The notes beneath the pieces were generated by a model that did no database searches, was not told the origin of the DNA, and worked only from the letters and a program-made list of their open reading frames with translations. The position numbers were made by a program, and so were the translations under genes. This document shows, in pieces, positions 16,282 to 24,719 of a stretch of 62,460 nucleotides of DNA (its first letter is position 1; every line of letters starts with the position of its first letter). Source of the stretch: Rhodospirillaceae bacterium (GTDB lineage Bacteria > Pseudomonadota > Alphaproteobacteria > SHVP01); contig PBKD01000008.1 in the NCBI GenBank assembly GCA_002722055.1, positions 1 to 62,460 on the forward strand. Reading direction: 5' to 3'.

Positions 16282-17475
16282 TTACATTTTATCTTCTAGT
16301 GATTTTGATTTATTTTTATGATTAAAATTTCCAACATAGCTTTTTATTAGTTTTTTTATTTTTTTCTCATTCCATGTTTTATTTTTTAACTCAAAAAGTT
16401 CTTTTAAAAATTTTTTAATTATACTTTTTTTTATGATATTTTTTGCATTAATTATTTCTATCTCTGAATACTGGCTGCGTTTTAATAAATCTATTTTTCC
16501 TAAAAAGAATTCTTCTTCTTTTTCTCCTGATGTGTCAGTAGAAAATAAGAAACAAGGCCATTTTTTTTTATTTTTCTTTCTTGCTAACATTCTTGCTTCA
16601 TTTTCAGTTCCGCTCACAAACATATCATAGCCTTTAAAGTTTAATAAGTTTTTTAAAATTGATGGAAAGTCTTTCTGTGCTATAGATTTTTTTATTTTAG
16701 GTATAAATATTTCACCTGTTTTACTACAAAAAGCAGATAACAAACTTAACTTAGATGCTTCCTCATGAGTTAAAAAGTATCTTTTTATATCTACTGGAGC
16801 AACTAAAGGTTGATCATGATTTAATCTTTCTATTGCACCATGTAATAATGAGCCATCTGAAAATGCAATGTTTCCAAATCTAGCTGAACTAGTTATCATA
16901 TCTTTTGAATATGCGCTCAATGCTAATTCCATAAGTCTTTTAGTAGCACCTAAAAAATTTATAGGATCACATGCTTTATCCGTTGAAACAGAAAAAAACC
17001 TTTTTGCTTTTGTTCTCTTTGCCAACTCTAGCATTTTGCATGTGTTTTCAAAGTTTACTTCTATCATTCTCATTAAAATCAAAGGATCTCTTTCACTTCT
17101 TACATGCTTCAAAGCCGAAAAGTTAAGCCACACATCATATCCTTTATTTTTTTTTACTAATATCTCAAAGTTTTTACTTCCTACATCCAAAGGAAAAGTT
17201 TCAATTTTAACATTAGTATAGCCAATACTACTTCTTACATATCTGATTACTTCAACCAGTTTGTTTTCATTAATATCAACTATATGTATTAACTTAGGGC
17301 TATAATCTATTAATAGTCTTATAACACTGAATCCTATGCTTCCTGCACCACCAATTACAATTATTTTACTATTTTTTATGTTTTTTTTAATACTGGATTG
17401 GTTCTTACTAAAATCAAAAGAAAAAAACTTCTTACTTCTATTTAATAATTTTAAAACTATTTTTTCTTGCATCAT
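16282..17475 (-). CDS. CapD/WbpM-like nucleotide-sugar dehydratase (soluble form)
   Basis: A 397-residue extended SDR enzyme. Motifs are the NAD(P)-binding VIGGAGSIGFS (about residues 36-46), NFSALKHVRSERDP (about 122-135) and VSTDKACDPINFLGATKR (about 157-174). These place it with the UDP-GlcNAc 4,6-dehydratase branch (CapD/WbpM/PglF) but without their membrane domain. In PseB the position before GATK is Tyr, in WbpM/PglF Met; here it is Leu. The C-terminal ~60 residues are lysine-rich. It follows the DegT aminotransferase with a 4-base overlap, suggesting a two-step route to a 4-keto and then 4-amino sugar. The active-site change leaves stereochemistry, and possibly activity, uncertain. Confidence 0.82.
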   Translation of the reverse strand: MMQEKIVLKLLNRSKKFFSFDFSKNQSSIKKNIKNSKIIVIGGAGSIGFSVIRLLIDYSPKLIHIVDINENKLVEVIRYVRSSIGYTNVKIETFPLDVGSKNFEILVKKNKGYDVWLNFSALKHVRSERDPLILMRMIEVNFENTCKMLELAKRTKAKRFFSVSTDKACDPINFLGATKRLMELALSAYSKDMITSSARFGNIAFSDGSLLHGAIERLNHDQPLVAPVDIKRYFLTHEEASKLSLLSAFCSKTGEIFIPKIKKSIAQKDFPSILKNLLNFKGYDMFVSGTENEARMLARKKNKKKWPCFLFSTDTSGEKEEEFFLGKIDLLKRSQYSEIEIINAKNIIKKSIIKKFLKELFELKNKTWNEKKIKKLIKSYVGNFNHKNKSKSLEDKM

Positions 17476-18605
17476 AAAAGTTTTTTTAATTTATTAAAGA
17501 CATACCTTACATCTTCTTCTTTCATAGTAGGAAATAATGGAAGCGTCAATTGTCTATCACATATTTCTTTGCAGAAAGGGTATTTAGTTTTACTAAATAT
17601 TTTTTTATAAATAGAAAAAGACCAAAAAGCAGGATAATGAACACTTGTTTGAATTCCTTCTTGTTTTAATTTATCTATCAGTAATTGCCTATTTATACTT
17701 TTTGGTATTAAAATAGGAAAGATATGATAGGCCGCTTCATAGTTATAACCTATATTTTGGAAAGGAAATAATATTGGTAATTTATTCAACAGATTTTGAT
17801 ATAGTTTGAATATTTTTTTTCTTTTTAAATTAGCTTTTTTAAGTTTACTAATTTGAACATTAGCTAAAGATGCCCTTAATTCATCTATCCTGTAATTTAA
17901 CCCAGAAACCACTACATCATATTTTGAGGTTCTTCCTAATGTTCTATCTAAAGAAAGTTGTGTCATTCCATGAGATCTAAAAAATCTTAATTTATTAGCT
18001 AATTTTTTATTTTTGGTGGTTATAATTCCACCTTCACCAGCCGAAATATTTTTATTACTAAAAAAAGAAAAACACCCCACATCTCCCATTGCACCACAGA
18101 ATATATTATTTATTTTTGCTCCTGGAGCATGTGCTACATCTTCTACTATTAAAATTTTTTTTTTCTTACATATCTCTTTAAGTTCATTATCTATTAAGCA
18201 TGGAAAACCTGCATAATGTAAAATTATAATAGCCTTAGTATTTTTGGTAATACTACTTTTTACTTTTTCTATATCTATATTCCAATTGTCCAAAGAAGTA
18301 CAATCTATAAGAATAGGTTTAGCTCCTAGATTTTTTATAACATTTATTTGGGAAATAAAAGATAAAGAAGGTACTATAATCTCATCATTTTTTTTTAAGT
18401 CTAAAGATAGTAGACTTAAATGAATAGCTGCTGTACAGCTAGAGACTGCTACAGTAGATACATTTCCTTTAATTAAATTAGAAAATTTTTTTTCTAGAGT
18501 TGCGGTTTGTTGCCCCATAGTAAGCCATTTAGAATTAATAACTTTTTGTAAAGCTTTTTTTTCTTTATCATCATAATTTAATTTAAAAAGAGGAACCTTA
18601 TACAT
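17472..18605 (-). CDS. DegT/DnrJ/EryC1/StrS-family sugar aminotransferase
   Basis: A 377-residue PLP-dependent sugar aminotransferase. It has the fold-type I features of the family: SSCTAAIHLSLL (cofactor phosphate-binding, about residues 55-66), VEDVAHAPGA with the ring-stacking region (about 153-162), and the Schiff-base Lys at about residue 185 in FSNKNISAGEGG. It should transfer an amino group from glutamate to a 4-keto nucleotide sugar. It is the first gene of a two-gene operon with the CapD-like dehydratase, which it would logically follow in the pathway. The exact sugar is unknown. Confidence 0.88.
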   Translation of the reverse strand: MYKVPLFKLNYDDKEKKALQKVINSKWLTMGQQTATLEKKFSNLIKGNVSTVAVSSCTAAIHLSLLSLDLKKNDEIIVPSLSFISQINVIKNLGAKPILIDCTSLDNWNIDIEKVKSSITKNTKAIIILHYAGFPCLIDNELKEICKKKKILIVEDVAHAPGAKINNIFCGAMGDVGCFSFFSNKNISAGEGGIITTKNKKLANKLRFFRSHGMTQLSLDRTLGRTSKYDVVVSGLNYRIDELRASLANVQISKLKKANLKRKKIFKLYQNLLNKLPILFPFQNIGYNYEAAYHIFPILIPKSINRQLLIDKLKQEGIQTSVHYPAFWSFSIYKKIFSKTKYPFCKEICDRQLTLPLFPTMKEEDVRYVFNKLKKLL

Positions 18606-19059
18606 TGTAATATCAAAGTAGTAGTGTTAAAAAAATAATAGTAAATTAACTTTAAAAAAAATGATATCATTTTCTAATTATAATATTATTTTATTTTACA
18701 TTTGACTACTTGATCATTGCTCATTTTTTTTAAATTTAAAAGCCTTAAAAAAGATGTCTAAACTTTAATTTTTTTAAACTTAATATATATCTTTATCAAA
18801 ATAGATTTATAAAACCATAAGCTTAGTTAATAATAGGAAATTTTGATTATTATGAGAATATTGGGAAAAAAACTAGTAGCCTTGTAAAAAAAGACAGTGC
18901 CATTTCAATTAGTATATCTATAAATTAATTTAAAAAATATTCTAAATATCTCAGTTATAATGGCAATTTTTTTAATCAAAACAAAATATAAAAAAAAATT
19001 ACTATTGTAAGAACCTAATTTACATAGTATTTATTAGTAAATAATTTTTTTTTTAAAAA
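18606..19059. other. Non-coding stretch upstream of tRNA-Thr
   Basis: These 454 bases hold no convincing open frame on either strand. They are dominated by A- and T-runs and lie between the start of the DegT gene (minus) and tRNA-Thr (plus), so both promoters should be here. I see no direct copy of a tRNA end, no recombinase remnant and no repeat. Confidence 0.5.
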
Positions 19060-19135
19060 GCCGGATTAGCTCAGTCGGTAGAGCAACTGATTTGTAATCA
19101 GTGGGTCGGGAGTTCAAATCTCTCATCCGGCACCA
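19060..19135 (+). tRNA. tRNA-Thr (anticodon TGT)
   Basis: A 76-base tRNA with encoded CCA. The acceptor stem is GCCGGAT/ATCCGGC, the D-arm is GCTCAGTCGGTAGAGC, the anticodon loop TTTGTAA gives TGT, and the T-arm is standard. Its 3' end points into the 35-kb carbohydrate array and converges with its last gene, leaving only 25 bases between them. Confidence 0.97.
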
Positions 19136-19160
19136 CACTAAGTAATTCAGATAAAAAAGT

Positions 19161-20180
19161 CTATACCTTAATAATTTGTCCTCGATTAAATGTTTTATTT
19201 GATTTTTTATTTATGATTTTTTTATAATCAAAGGCTCTAATCGCATCCTTATTATTTATTATTCTTTTAAAAGCAATATTATTAAGATCAAATTTAGTAC
19301 CTTTTTTTATTTTTTCTGAAGCTACACAAAACCTCTGCAAACTTAGCTTTTTATTTAATTCTTTTTTAGTAGGTTCCTTATTGTTCTTCCCTAAAATTTT
19401 TTCTATTTTTCTAATTTCAGTTACCATATTCTTAAATTCTTTAGGGTCTAAAGAAATTTTATGATCAAATCCTCTAGCTTTATTATCTAAAGTAAAGTGT
19501 TTTTCTATAATTTTAGCTCCTGCCGCTACTGCTAATAGTGAGGCTTTATAATTTAAAACATGATCAGAATATCCAGTAATTACATTAAACTTTCTATTTA
19601 AATATCTAATTGAATTTAGATTAGTTTCTCCTATTGCTGCAGGGTATACAGATACACAATGTAAAATTGCTAAATTGTTTTTTCTCTTGTTTTGAATATT
19701 TTTAACAACAGTTTTTATTTCTTCAATGCTTGCCATACCAGTTGATAGAATTATTGATTTTCCAGTTTTCTTTATTTCTTTTATCAAAGGCAGATTAGTT
19801 AATAAGCCCGAGGAAATTTTATAAAAATTTATATTTAATTTCTCACATAAATCTAAACTTTTAAGGTCTCCTGGAGTAGCAAATATATCTCCTTTATGTA
19901 TAAATTTCTTTAATAAATTTTCATACTCATTAGCTTTTAATAAAGATTTTTTAAAAAGTTTATATGAAATTGATTTTTCTTCGTATGATAAATCTGGGTC
20001 TACAATTTGAAATTTAACTGCATCGGCTCCTGCTTTAAAAGCTTCCTTTGTAAGAACAATTGCTTTATTTACATCTCCCTCATGATTAATTCCAATTTCT
20101 GCTATAATATAACATGGTGAGAATACTGAAATAGTTTTTTTTCTATTTAAATAAAATTTGCATTTATTATTTTCTAACAT
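19161..20180 (-). CDS. Sialic-acid-synthase family protein (NeuB type), copy 1
   Basis: A 339-residue NeuB/PseI/LegI homologue, the TIM-barrel enzyme that condenses phosphoenolpyruvate with a 6-carbon sugar to make a 9-carbon nonulosonic acid. Visible motifs are IIAEIGINHEGD (about residues 25-36), AVKFQ, STGMAS (about 143-148), GYSDH and IIEKHFTLD (about 220), followed by a C-terminal SAF antifreeze-like domain (about 280-339). I use the ATG at 20180, preceded by AAAAGG eight bases upstream, rather than a GTG at 20189. The start overlaps the class III aminotransferase gene, so the two are coupled. It is the last gene of the array. Its partners (aminotransferase and isopropylmalate-synthase-like) suggest a non-standard substrate. 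Confidence 0.9.
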   Translation of the reverse strand: MLENNKCKFYLNRKKTISVFSPCYIIAEIGINHEGDVNKAIVLTKEAFKAGADAVKFQIVDPDLSYEEKSISYKLFKKSLLKANEYENLLKKFIHKGDIFATPGDLKSLDLCEKLNINFYKISSGLLTNLPLIKEIKKTGKSIILSTGMASIEEIKTVVKNIQNKRKNNLAILHCVSVYPAAIGETNLNSIRYLNRKFNVITGYSDHVLNYKASLLAVAAGAKIIEKHFTLDNKARGFDHKISLDPKEFKNMVTEIRKIEKILGKNNKEPTKKELNKKLSLQRFCVASEKIKKGTKFDLNNIAFKRIINNKDAIRAFDYKKIINKKSNKTFNRGQIIKV

Positions 20181-21450
20181 TGAAAACACCTTTTAGTTTT
20201 TTTCCTTCTAAAAATTTTTCTGGTTCTTTAGTTTCTAAAAAATATTTTACTTTTTCCAAACTCTTTTTCATTCTGCTTATAGTTGAATTGAATATTTGCT
20301 TGTTGTTATGCTTTAGACATAAGTTATAGCTTGACCCTATGAACAAACCACTTTTTATAAGTTCTTGCCTAAATAAATGCAATGTAATATTAGATTGATT
20401 TTTAAATGTAAATCTTGGCCACCAATTGTTCCCTTCCATCTCAATATATTTTTGCAAATTCAATCTTAATATTATATCATTTGTCTGTTTTATTAATTTG
20501 CTACCAAGCTCTTCTAATTTTTGAGGAACATTTAAAATTTCTAGCTTTTTTATAGTAGCCAAAGCAGCAGCCATTGAAAGTGTTTCTCCTGCGAATGTTC
20601 CTGAAACAAATATTTCTTCTATATTTCTCATTATTTTTTTTCTACCTACTATTGCCGAAATAGGATACCCGTTAGCCATAGACTTACCAAAACAACCTAA
20701 ATCAGGCATTATTCCAAATTTTTTAGATGCTCCTCCTATATGTGTTCTAAAACCACAAACTATCTCATCAAATATAAGAAGAATACCAGACTTTTGGCAT
20801 AAACTTTTTAATTCTTTTAGATAATGTTTTTCAGGAATTATAATACCATCTGGTTCAACTATAATTGCGCATATTTTATTTTTAAATTTCTTAATTTTTT
20901 TAACTAAATCGTTAATATCATTGTACTTAAACGTTTTTGTGAGTCTACTTACTTCTTTAGGAACACCCATATTTCTTGAAGTAGAACCTATATACCAATC
21001 ATGCCAGCCATGATATCCAGACACTAATACAATGTCTTTTTTTGTATAAGCCCTTGCTAACCTTACAGCAGCAGACAATACATCTGATCCATTTTTTCCA
21101 AATCTTACCATTTCAGCATAAGGTATTATTGACTTGATTTTTTCAGCTAGTTCTATTTCTATAGGATGCGACATAGAAAATACAACTCCTTTTTTCATTT
21201 GTTCTTTGACAGCAATATCTACATCCTTATCTTGATATCCTAAAATGATAGGTAACAATGATAATAAATAATCTATATATGTATTTCCATCTACGTCTAC
21301 TATTTTACATCCTTTGGCTTTTTCAAAAAACATAGGTGAAGCTCCAAGAGGCCACTGTAATGATGATTTAGAAAATGTCTGAGTAGCTAAAGGTATTGTA
21401 TTTAAGGCTTTATTATATAAATTATTAGATTTACGAAATGAAATAGTCAT
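20167..21450 (-). CDS. Class III aminotransferase / glutamate-1-semialdehyde aminomutase-like
   Basis: A 427-residue PLP enzyme of the HemL-like class III group. Motifs include GNTYIDYLLSLLPIILGY (about residues 54-71), RFGKNGSDVLSAAVR (about 116-130), SGYHGWHDW, IFDEIVCGFR (about 231-240) and the PLP Lys at about residue 256 in FGKSMANGYP. Sequence style is close to glutamate-1-semialdehyde aminomutase, but the setting between NeuB and an isopropylmalate-synthase homologue argues against heme synthesis. More likely it transaminates, or moves an amino group within, a sugar- or keto-acid-derived intermediate. Its start codon overlaps the upstream stop (TAATG). No such gene is known in the classical Neu/Pse/Leg routes. 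Confidence 0.85.
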   Translation of the reverse strand: MTISFRKSNNLYNKALNTIPLATQTFSKSSLQWPLGASPMFFEKAKGCKIVDVDGNTYIDYLLSLLPIILGYQDKDVDIAVKEQMKKGVVFSMSHPIEIELAEKIKSIIPYAEMVRFGKNGSDVLSAAVRLARAYTKKDIVLVSGYHGWHDWYIGSTSRNMGVPKEVSRLTKTFKYNDINDLVKKIKKFKNKICAIIVEPDGIIIPEKHYLKELKSLCQKSGILLIFDEIVCGFRTHIGGASKKFGIMPDLGCFGKSMANGYPISAIVGRKKIMRNIEEIFVSGTFAGETLSMAAALATIKKLEILNVPQKLEELGSKLIKQTNDIILRLNLQKYIEMEGNNWWPRFTFKNQSNITLHLFRQELIKSGLFIGSSYNLCLKHNNKQIFNSTISRMKKSLEKVKYFLETKEPEKFLEGKKLKGVFNVRK

Positions 21451-22601
21451 TATTTTATTTTTTTAATAATTTGTTTCAACTTTGAATTACTTAATTCTTT
21501 CTCCCGCAAAGAATACTTTTTTACTTCTTTTGTAAGGCTCTCAATTTGTTTACCACTCAAAGAAACTTTTAAATCATTTAATATTTTTTTAATTCCTGCC
21601 TTACCTGAAAGCTTTCCTATAGATATTTTACCTCCTGATAGACCAAATTTTTCTGCTTTCAATATTTCAAAGCTATTTTTATTTTCAATAACAGCTTTTT
21701 GATGCATTCCAGAAGCATGAGTAAAAACATTTTTCCCAAAAACTGGCTTATTATTATGTATTTTTATTCCTGTTATTTTTTCCAATAATACATTCGCTTC
21801 AGCTAGTTTTTTAAGTCTAATATTTTTTTTTAAAAGATTTTTGTATTTTAAATCTAAAATTGCTAATACCTCTTCAAGAGGAGCATTACCTGCTCTTTCT
21901 CCTAAGCCATTTATAGTACACTCCACTTGCCTTGCTCCTGAATTAATTGCTGCTATCGTATTTGCAGTAGCAAGGCCTAAATCGTTATGACAATGTGCTG
22001 ATATAAAAACTTTTTTAAACTTTTTTATATAGTCTTTAATTTCTGAAATTAACATAGAATATTCTTCAAAAGAACAAAACCCAGTGGTATCAGGCAAAGA
22101 TATAGTAGTAGCTCCACTATCTATAGCAACATCAATTAACTCCTTGAGAAATTTCTTTTCTGCTCTGGGAGCATCTTGAGCAGTAAACTGTATATCTTCG
22201 AAAAAGCCTCTTGCTTTACAAATACTTTGTCTTAAATTTTTTATTAACTGTTTTTTAGTAGTGTTAATTGAATATTTTAAATGTATATTAGATGAAGGAG
22301 CAACTACTTGAATACGACTTTTCTTTGCCTCTTTTAAACTTTCATATGCAATCTCAATATCACTTTCTTTTGCTCTTGAAAATGCACATAAAATAGTATT
22401 TTTTTTCTTAAATAGTTTACTAATTTTTTTAATATTATTTTTTTCATTTTCAGAAGCTGCAGGAAATCCAACTTCTATAATATCTAATCCTATTTGATAC
22501 AATATATTTGTAATTTTTATTTTATCACTTAAACTAAAAGCTATACCAGGGGTTTGTTCACCATCTCTTAGTGTTGTGTCATGAAAAAGAATTTTATTCA
22601 A
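21450..22601 (-). CDS. Isopropylmalate/homocitrate-synthase-like DRE-TIM metallolyase
   Basis: A 383-residue member of the DRE-TIM family that joins acetyl-CoA (or another acyl-CoA) to a 2-keto acid. Motifs are FHDTTLRDGEQTPG (residues 5-18), SAHCHNDLGLATANT with metal-binding HxH (about 196-210), NGLGERAGNAPLEE (about 230-243) and HASGMHQ (about 290). It stops where isopropylmalate synthases would begin the leucine-sensing domain, so size matches homocitrate synthase/NifV or LeuA2 types. The start is TTG at 22601 with AAAGGA six bases upstream. No other leucine or lysine pathway gene is nearby, and it is embedded between the nucleotidyltransferase and the class III aminotransferase, hence probably a dedicated acyl or sugar-acid chain-extension enzyme. 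Confidence 0.85.
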   Translation of the reverse strand: MNKILFHDTTLRDGEQTPGIAFSLSDKIKITNILYQIGLDIIEVGFPAASENEKNNIKKISKLFKKKNTILCAFSRAKESDIEIAYESLKEAKKSRIQVVAPSSNIHLKYSINTTKKQLIKNLRQSICKARGFFEDIQFTAQDAPRAEKKFLKELIDVAIDSGATTISLPDTTGFCSFEEYSMLISEIKDYIKKFKKVFISAHCHNDLGLATANTIAAINSGARQVECTINGLGERAGNAPLEEVLAILDLKYKNLLKKNIRLKKLAEANVLLEKITGIKIHNNKPVFGKNVFTHASGMHQKAVIENKNSFEILKAEKFGLSGGKISIGKLSGKAGIKKILNDLKVSLSGKQIESLTKEVKKYSLREKELSNSKLKQIIKKIK

Positions 22602-22657
22602 AATTATTCCTTTAAGTAGTAAAAAAATATATATAAATTATCTTAACTAATATTAAC

Positions 22658-23722
22658 TTATTTAGAATTTATAGGATATTTATTTTTTCTTGCTTCAATT
22701 AAATCTTTAGGCCTTCCTATATCAGTCCAATTCTCATGTATTGGAAATATCATAATATTCATTCCTTTTTTTTTACCTCTATTTAATAACTCTGGCATAT
22801 CTATATATTCTCTTACATCAAGAAGCTTCAAAATTTTATTTGATAAACAGTATATACCAGCAGATACGTAATTATTTATATTAGGCTTTTCTTCCAAATT
22901 CAGAAAATTACCTTTGATATCATGTCTTATGACCCCATAAGGTATTTCAACTAAATGGTTTGCTACTGCAATGGTGGCATCAGAATTATTTTTAGAATGA
23001 AAATTAATTAAAGCTTCAAAGTCTAATGTTGTTAGTATATCGCCGTTTACAACTAGTATATTAGATTTTTTTATATTAGGAAGTAATTTTAATGAACCTG
23101 CTGTGCCAAGAGGTCTTCTTTCTGTAAGAACTTTTACTTTATTTTTTCTTTTTGTTTTTGTCAAAAAATCGTGAATTTGCTCTTTTAAATGATGTACAGA
23201 TATAAAAATGTTTTGCACTTTAATTTTTTCAATATTTTTAAAAATATGCTCTAAAAGTGGTTTGCCTCTTACATTCACTAGTGGTTTAGGTTTATTTTTA
23301 GTTTTATCACCTAACCTTTTACCATAACCTCCAGCCATAATAAGAACATTTAGTGGGATTTTTTCATCTACATCATTTATTACAATCTTAACCAAATTAT
23401 CATTTTTATTTAAAACTGGTAAAAATGGAAAGTAAGTGTCTATTCTAGACAGTAATGTTTCAAAATTATCAGAATTATTATCATATGCTTTTATAGGGGT
23501 TTTTTGCATAAAATCGTCCACTTTGCCTTTTAAACTTTTCCCAGCAATTAAAGATCTCCTAATATCTCCATCCGTAATAGTACCAAGTAGCTTCTTTTTT
23601 TTATTAACAACTATCAAAAAAGGATATTCTCTAGCTTTTTCCGTAAGCTTTTTTAAGACATTGAGAATTAAAGTGCCCTCTAAAACAATGTAGTTGTTAA
23701 TACCTAAAATCTTTAATTTCAT
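22658..23722 (-). CDS. CBS-domain sugar-1-phosphate nucleotidyltransferase (PtmE-like)
   Basis: A 354-residue protein with two CBS motifs at residues ~10-115 (including GTITDGDIRRSLIAGKS) followed by a nucleotidyltransferase domain from about 125. That domain shows LIMAGGYGKRLGDKTKNKPK (NTP-binding signature), VVNGDILT (metal-binding Asp) and NLEEKPNI. This layout is that of Campylobacter PtmE, which makes GDP-glucosamine for legionaminic acid. The CBS pair could sense nucleotides. It sits 6 bases downstream of the zinc-ribbon methyltransferase and 56 bases upstream of the isopropylmalate-synthase-like gene in the same run. GDP versus UDP or CDP specificity cannot be read. Confidence 0.85.
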   Translation of the reverse strand: MKLKILGINNYIVLEGTLILNVLKKLTEKAREYPFLIVVNKKKKLLGTITDGDIRRSLIAGKSLKGKVDDFMQKTPIKAYDNNSDNFETLLSRIDTYFPFLPVLNKNDNLVKIVINDVDEKIPLNVLIMAGGYGKRLGDKTKNKPKPLVNVRGKPLLEHIFKNIEKIKVQNIFISVHHLKEQIHDFLTKTKRKNKVKVLTERRPLGTAGSLKLLPNIKKSNILVVNGDILTTLDFEALINFHSKNNSDATIAVANHLVEIPYGVIRHDIKGNFLNLEEKPNINNYVSAGIYCLSNKILKLLDVREYIDMPELLNRGKKKGMNIMIFPIHENWTDIGRPKDLIEARKNKYPINSK

Positions 23723-23728
23723 TTTAAA

Positions 23729-24715
23729 TTATTTTTTATATGCCAATATCATCATGTGACTAGACTCACCAGAACTTGAAAGAAAATTTTGAAATTGTTT
23801 AAGTTTTTTAGTGTTATTTTCTTTATATAGTTGCTGAAGAAAACCTCCCAAAGCGTTTGATTTAATGTTTTTTTTATCTAAAGCGCTTCTTACCAAATCT
23901 ACATCAAGTTTTCCAGGAGTAGTTACTTCAATAAATTTAAATCCTACATTTTTTAATAGCAAACTGATAGAGTTAGGGTTAAACATATTTAAGTGTTCAT
24001 GATCTACACTAGTAGAAAACTTTCCAAGTACAGTCGTTTCAAAACCACTTATATTAGGACATGTTAGAAATATACAGCCGTTTGGTTTAGTGATATCGTA
24101 ACACCATTTTAAAAACTTTTTAGGGTTATATAGGTGCTCAATTACCTCAAAATTTGCTACTACGTCGACTTTTTCCTTCATGACTATATTCTCATATGCC
24201 TTTTCAATAACAACTAAATTATTTTTTTTTCTAAGCTTCGCAGCTAAATCTGGGGTTGGTTCGACAGCAATTATTTTTTTAAAAAGTTTCAATTTTTTTA
24301 CAGCCTCTACAAAAAAACCGTAAGCAGCTCCAATTTCTAAAAGTGTTTTACCTTTAGTGTCAATTTTTTTTGATAAATATTTAGCCCTTGGCATAAAGAT
24401 TTTTTTTAATCTTACTTCTTCTGTTCTAGAAAAAATATTTTTTGCAAAAAATTCGTAATTTACTGACCTAGAATAAAACTCTTTTAATATTTTTTCAGTT
24501 GGTCTTGGGTTAACAAACTGAGTATTACAATCTTTACATAAAACTTGAGTTAAAAAATATTTTTTATATAAATACTTATAATTGTTGCTCCCACATGAAG
24601 GACAGCATACTAAAGAAAAATTTTTTTGTTTTTCTTTTAACCACATTACGTCATTTTTAATTACCTTTTTGTGTTCTATTTCCAAAAATTTTGGTCTAAT
24701 ATCATTTTCATCCAT
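23729..24715 (-). CDS. Zinc-ribbon SAM-dependent methyltransferase
   Basis: A 328-residue protein. It has an N-terminal zinc ribbon, CPSCGS ... CKDCNTQF (about residues 35-65 from the chosen start), followed by VNPRPTEKIL and then a class I methyltransferase domain with LLEIGAAYGFF (about 121-131) and FEVIEHLYNPKKF. This zinc-ribbon/Methyltransf_23 architecture is common in sugar loci (C-methyl- and aminosugar-modifying enzymes). A longer frame reaches 24781 but would overlap the upstream coding sequence by 62 bases. The ATG at 24715, four bases after that gene's stop, is the better start. It probably methylates or otherwise modifies a nucleotide-linked sugar. Confidence 0.82.
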   Translation of the reverse strand: MDENDIRPKFLEIEHKKVIKNDVMWLKEKQKNFSLVCCPSCGSNNYKYLYKKYFLTQVLCKDCNTQFVNPRPTEKILKEFYSRSVNYEFFAKNIFSRTEEVRLKKIFMPRAKYLSKKIDTKGKTLLEIGAAYGFFVEAVKKLKLFKKIIAVEPTPDLAAKLRKKNNLVVIEKAYENIVMKEKVDVVANFEVIEHLYNPKKFLKWCYDITKPNGCIFLTCPNISGFETTVLGKFSTSVDHEHLNMFNPNSISLLLKNVGFKFIEVTTPGKLDVDLVRSALDKKNIKSNALGGFLQQLYKENNTKKLKQFQNFLSSSGESSHMMILAYKK

Positions 24716-24719
24716 TACC

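Noticed and set aside
20167-21450. hemL for tetrapyrrole synthesis
   Set aside because: The family resemblance is real, but the overlaps with NeuB and the synthase place it in the sugar operon.
21450-22601. leuA of the leucine pathway
   Set aside because: The regulatory domain is absent and all neighbours are sugar genes; a dedicated role is more likely, although leucine synthesis cannot be excluded without the rest of the genome.
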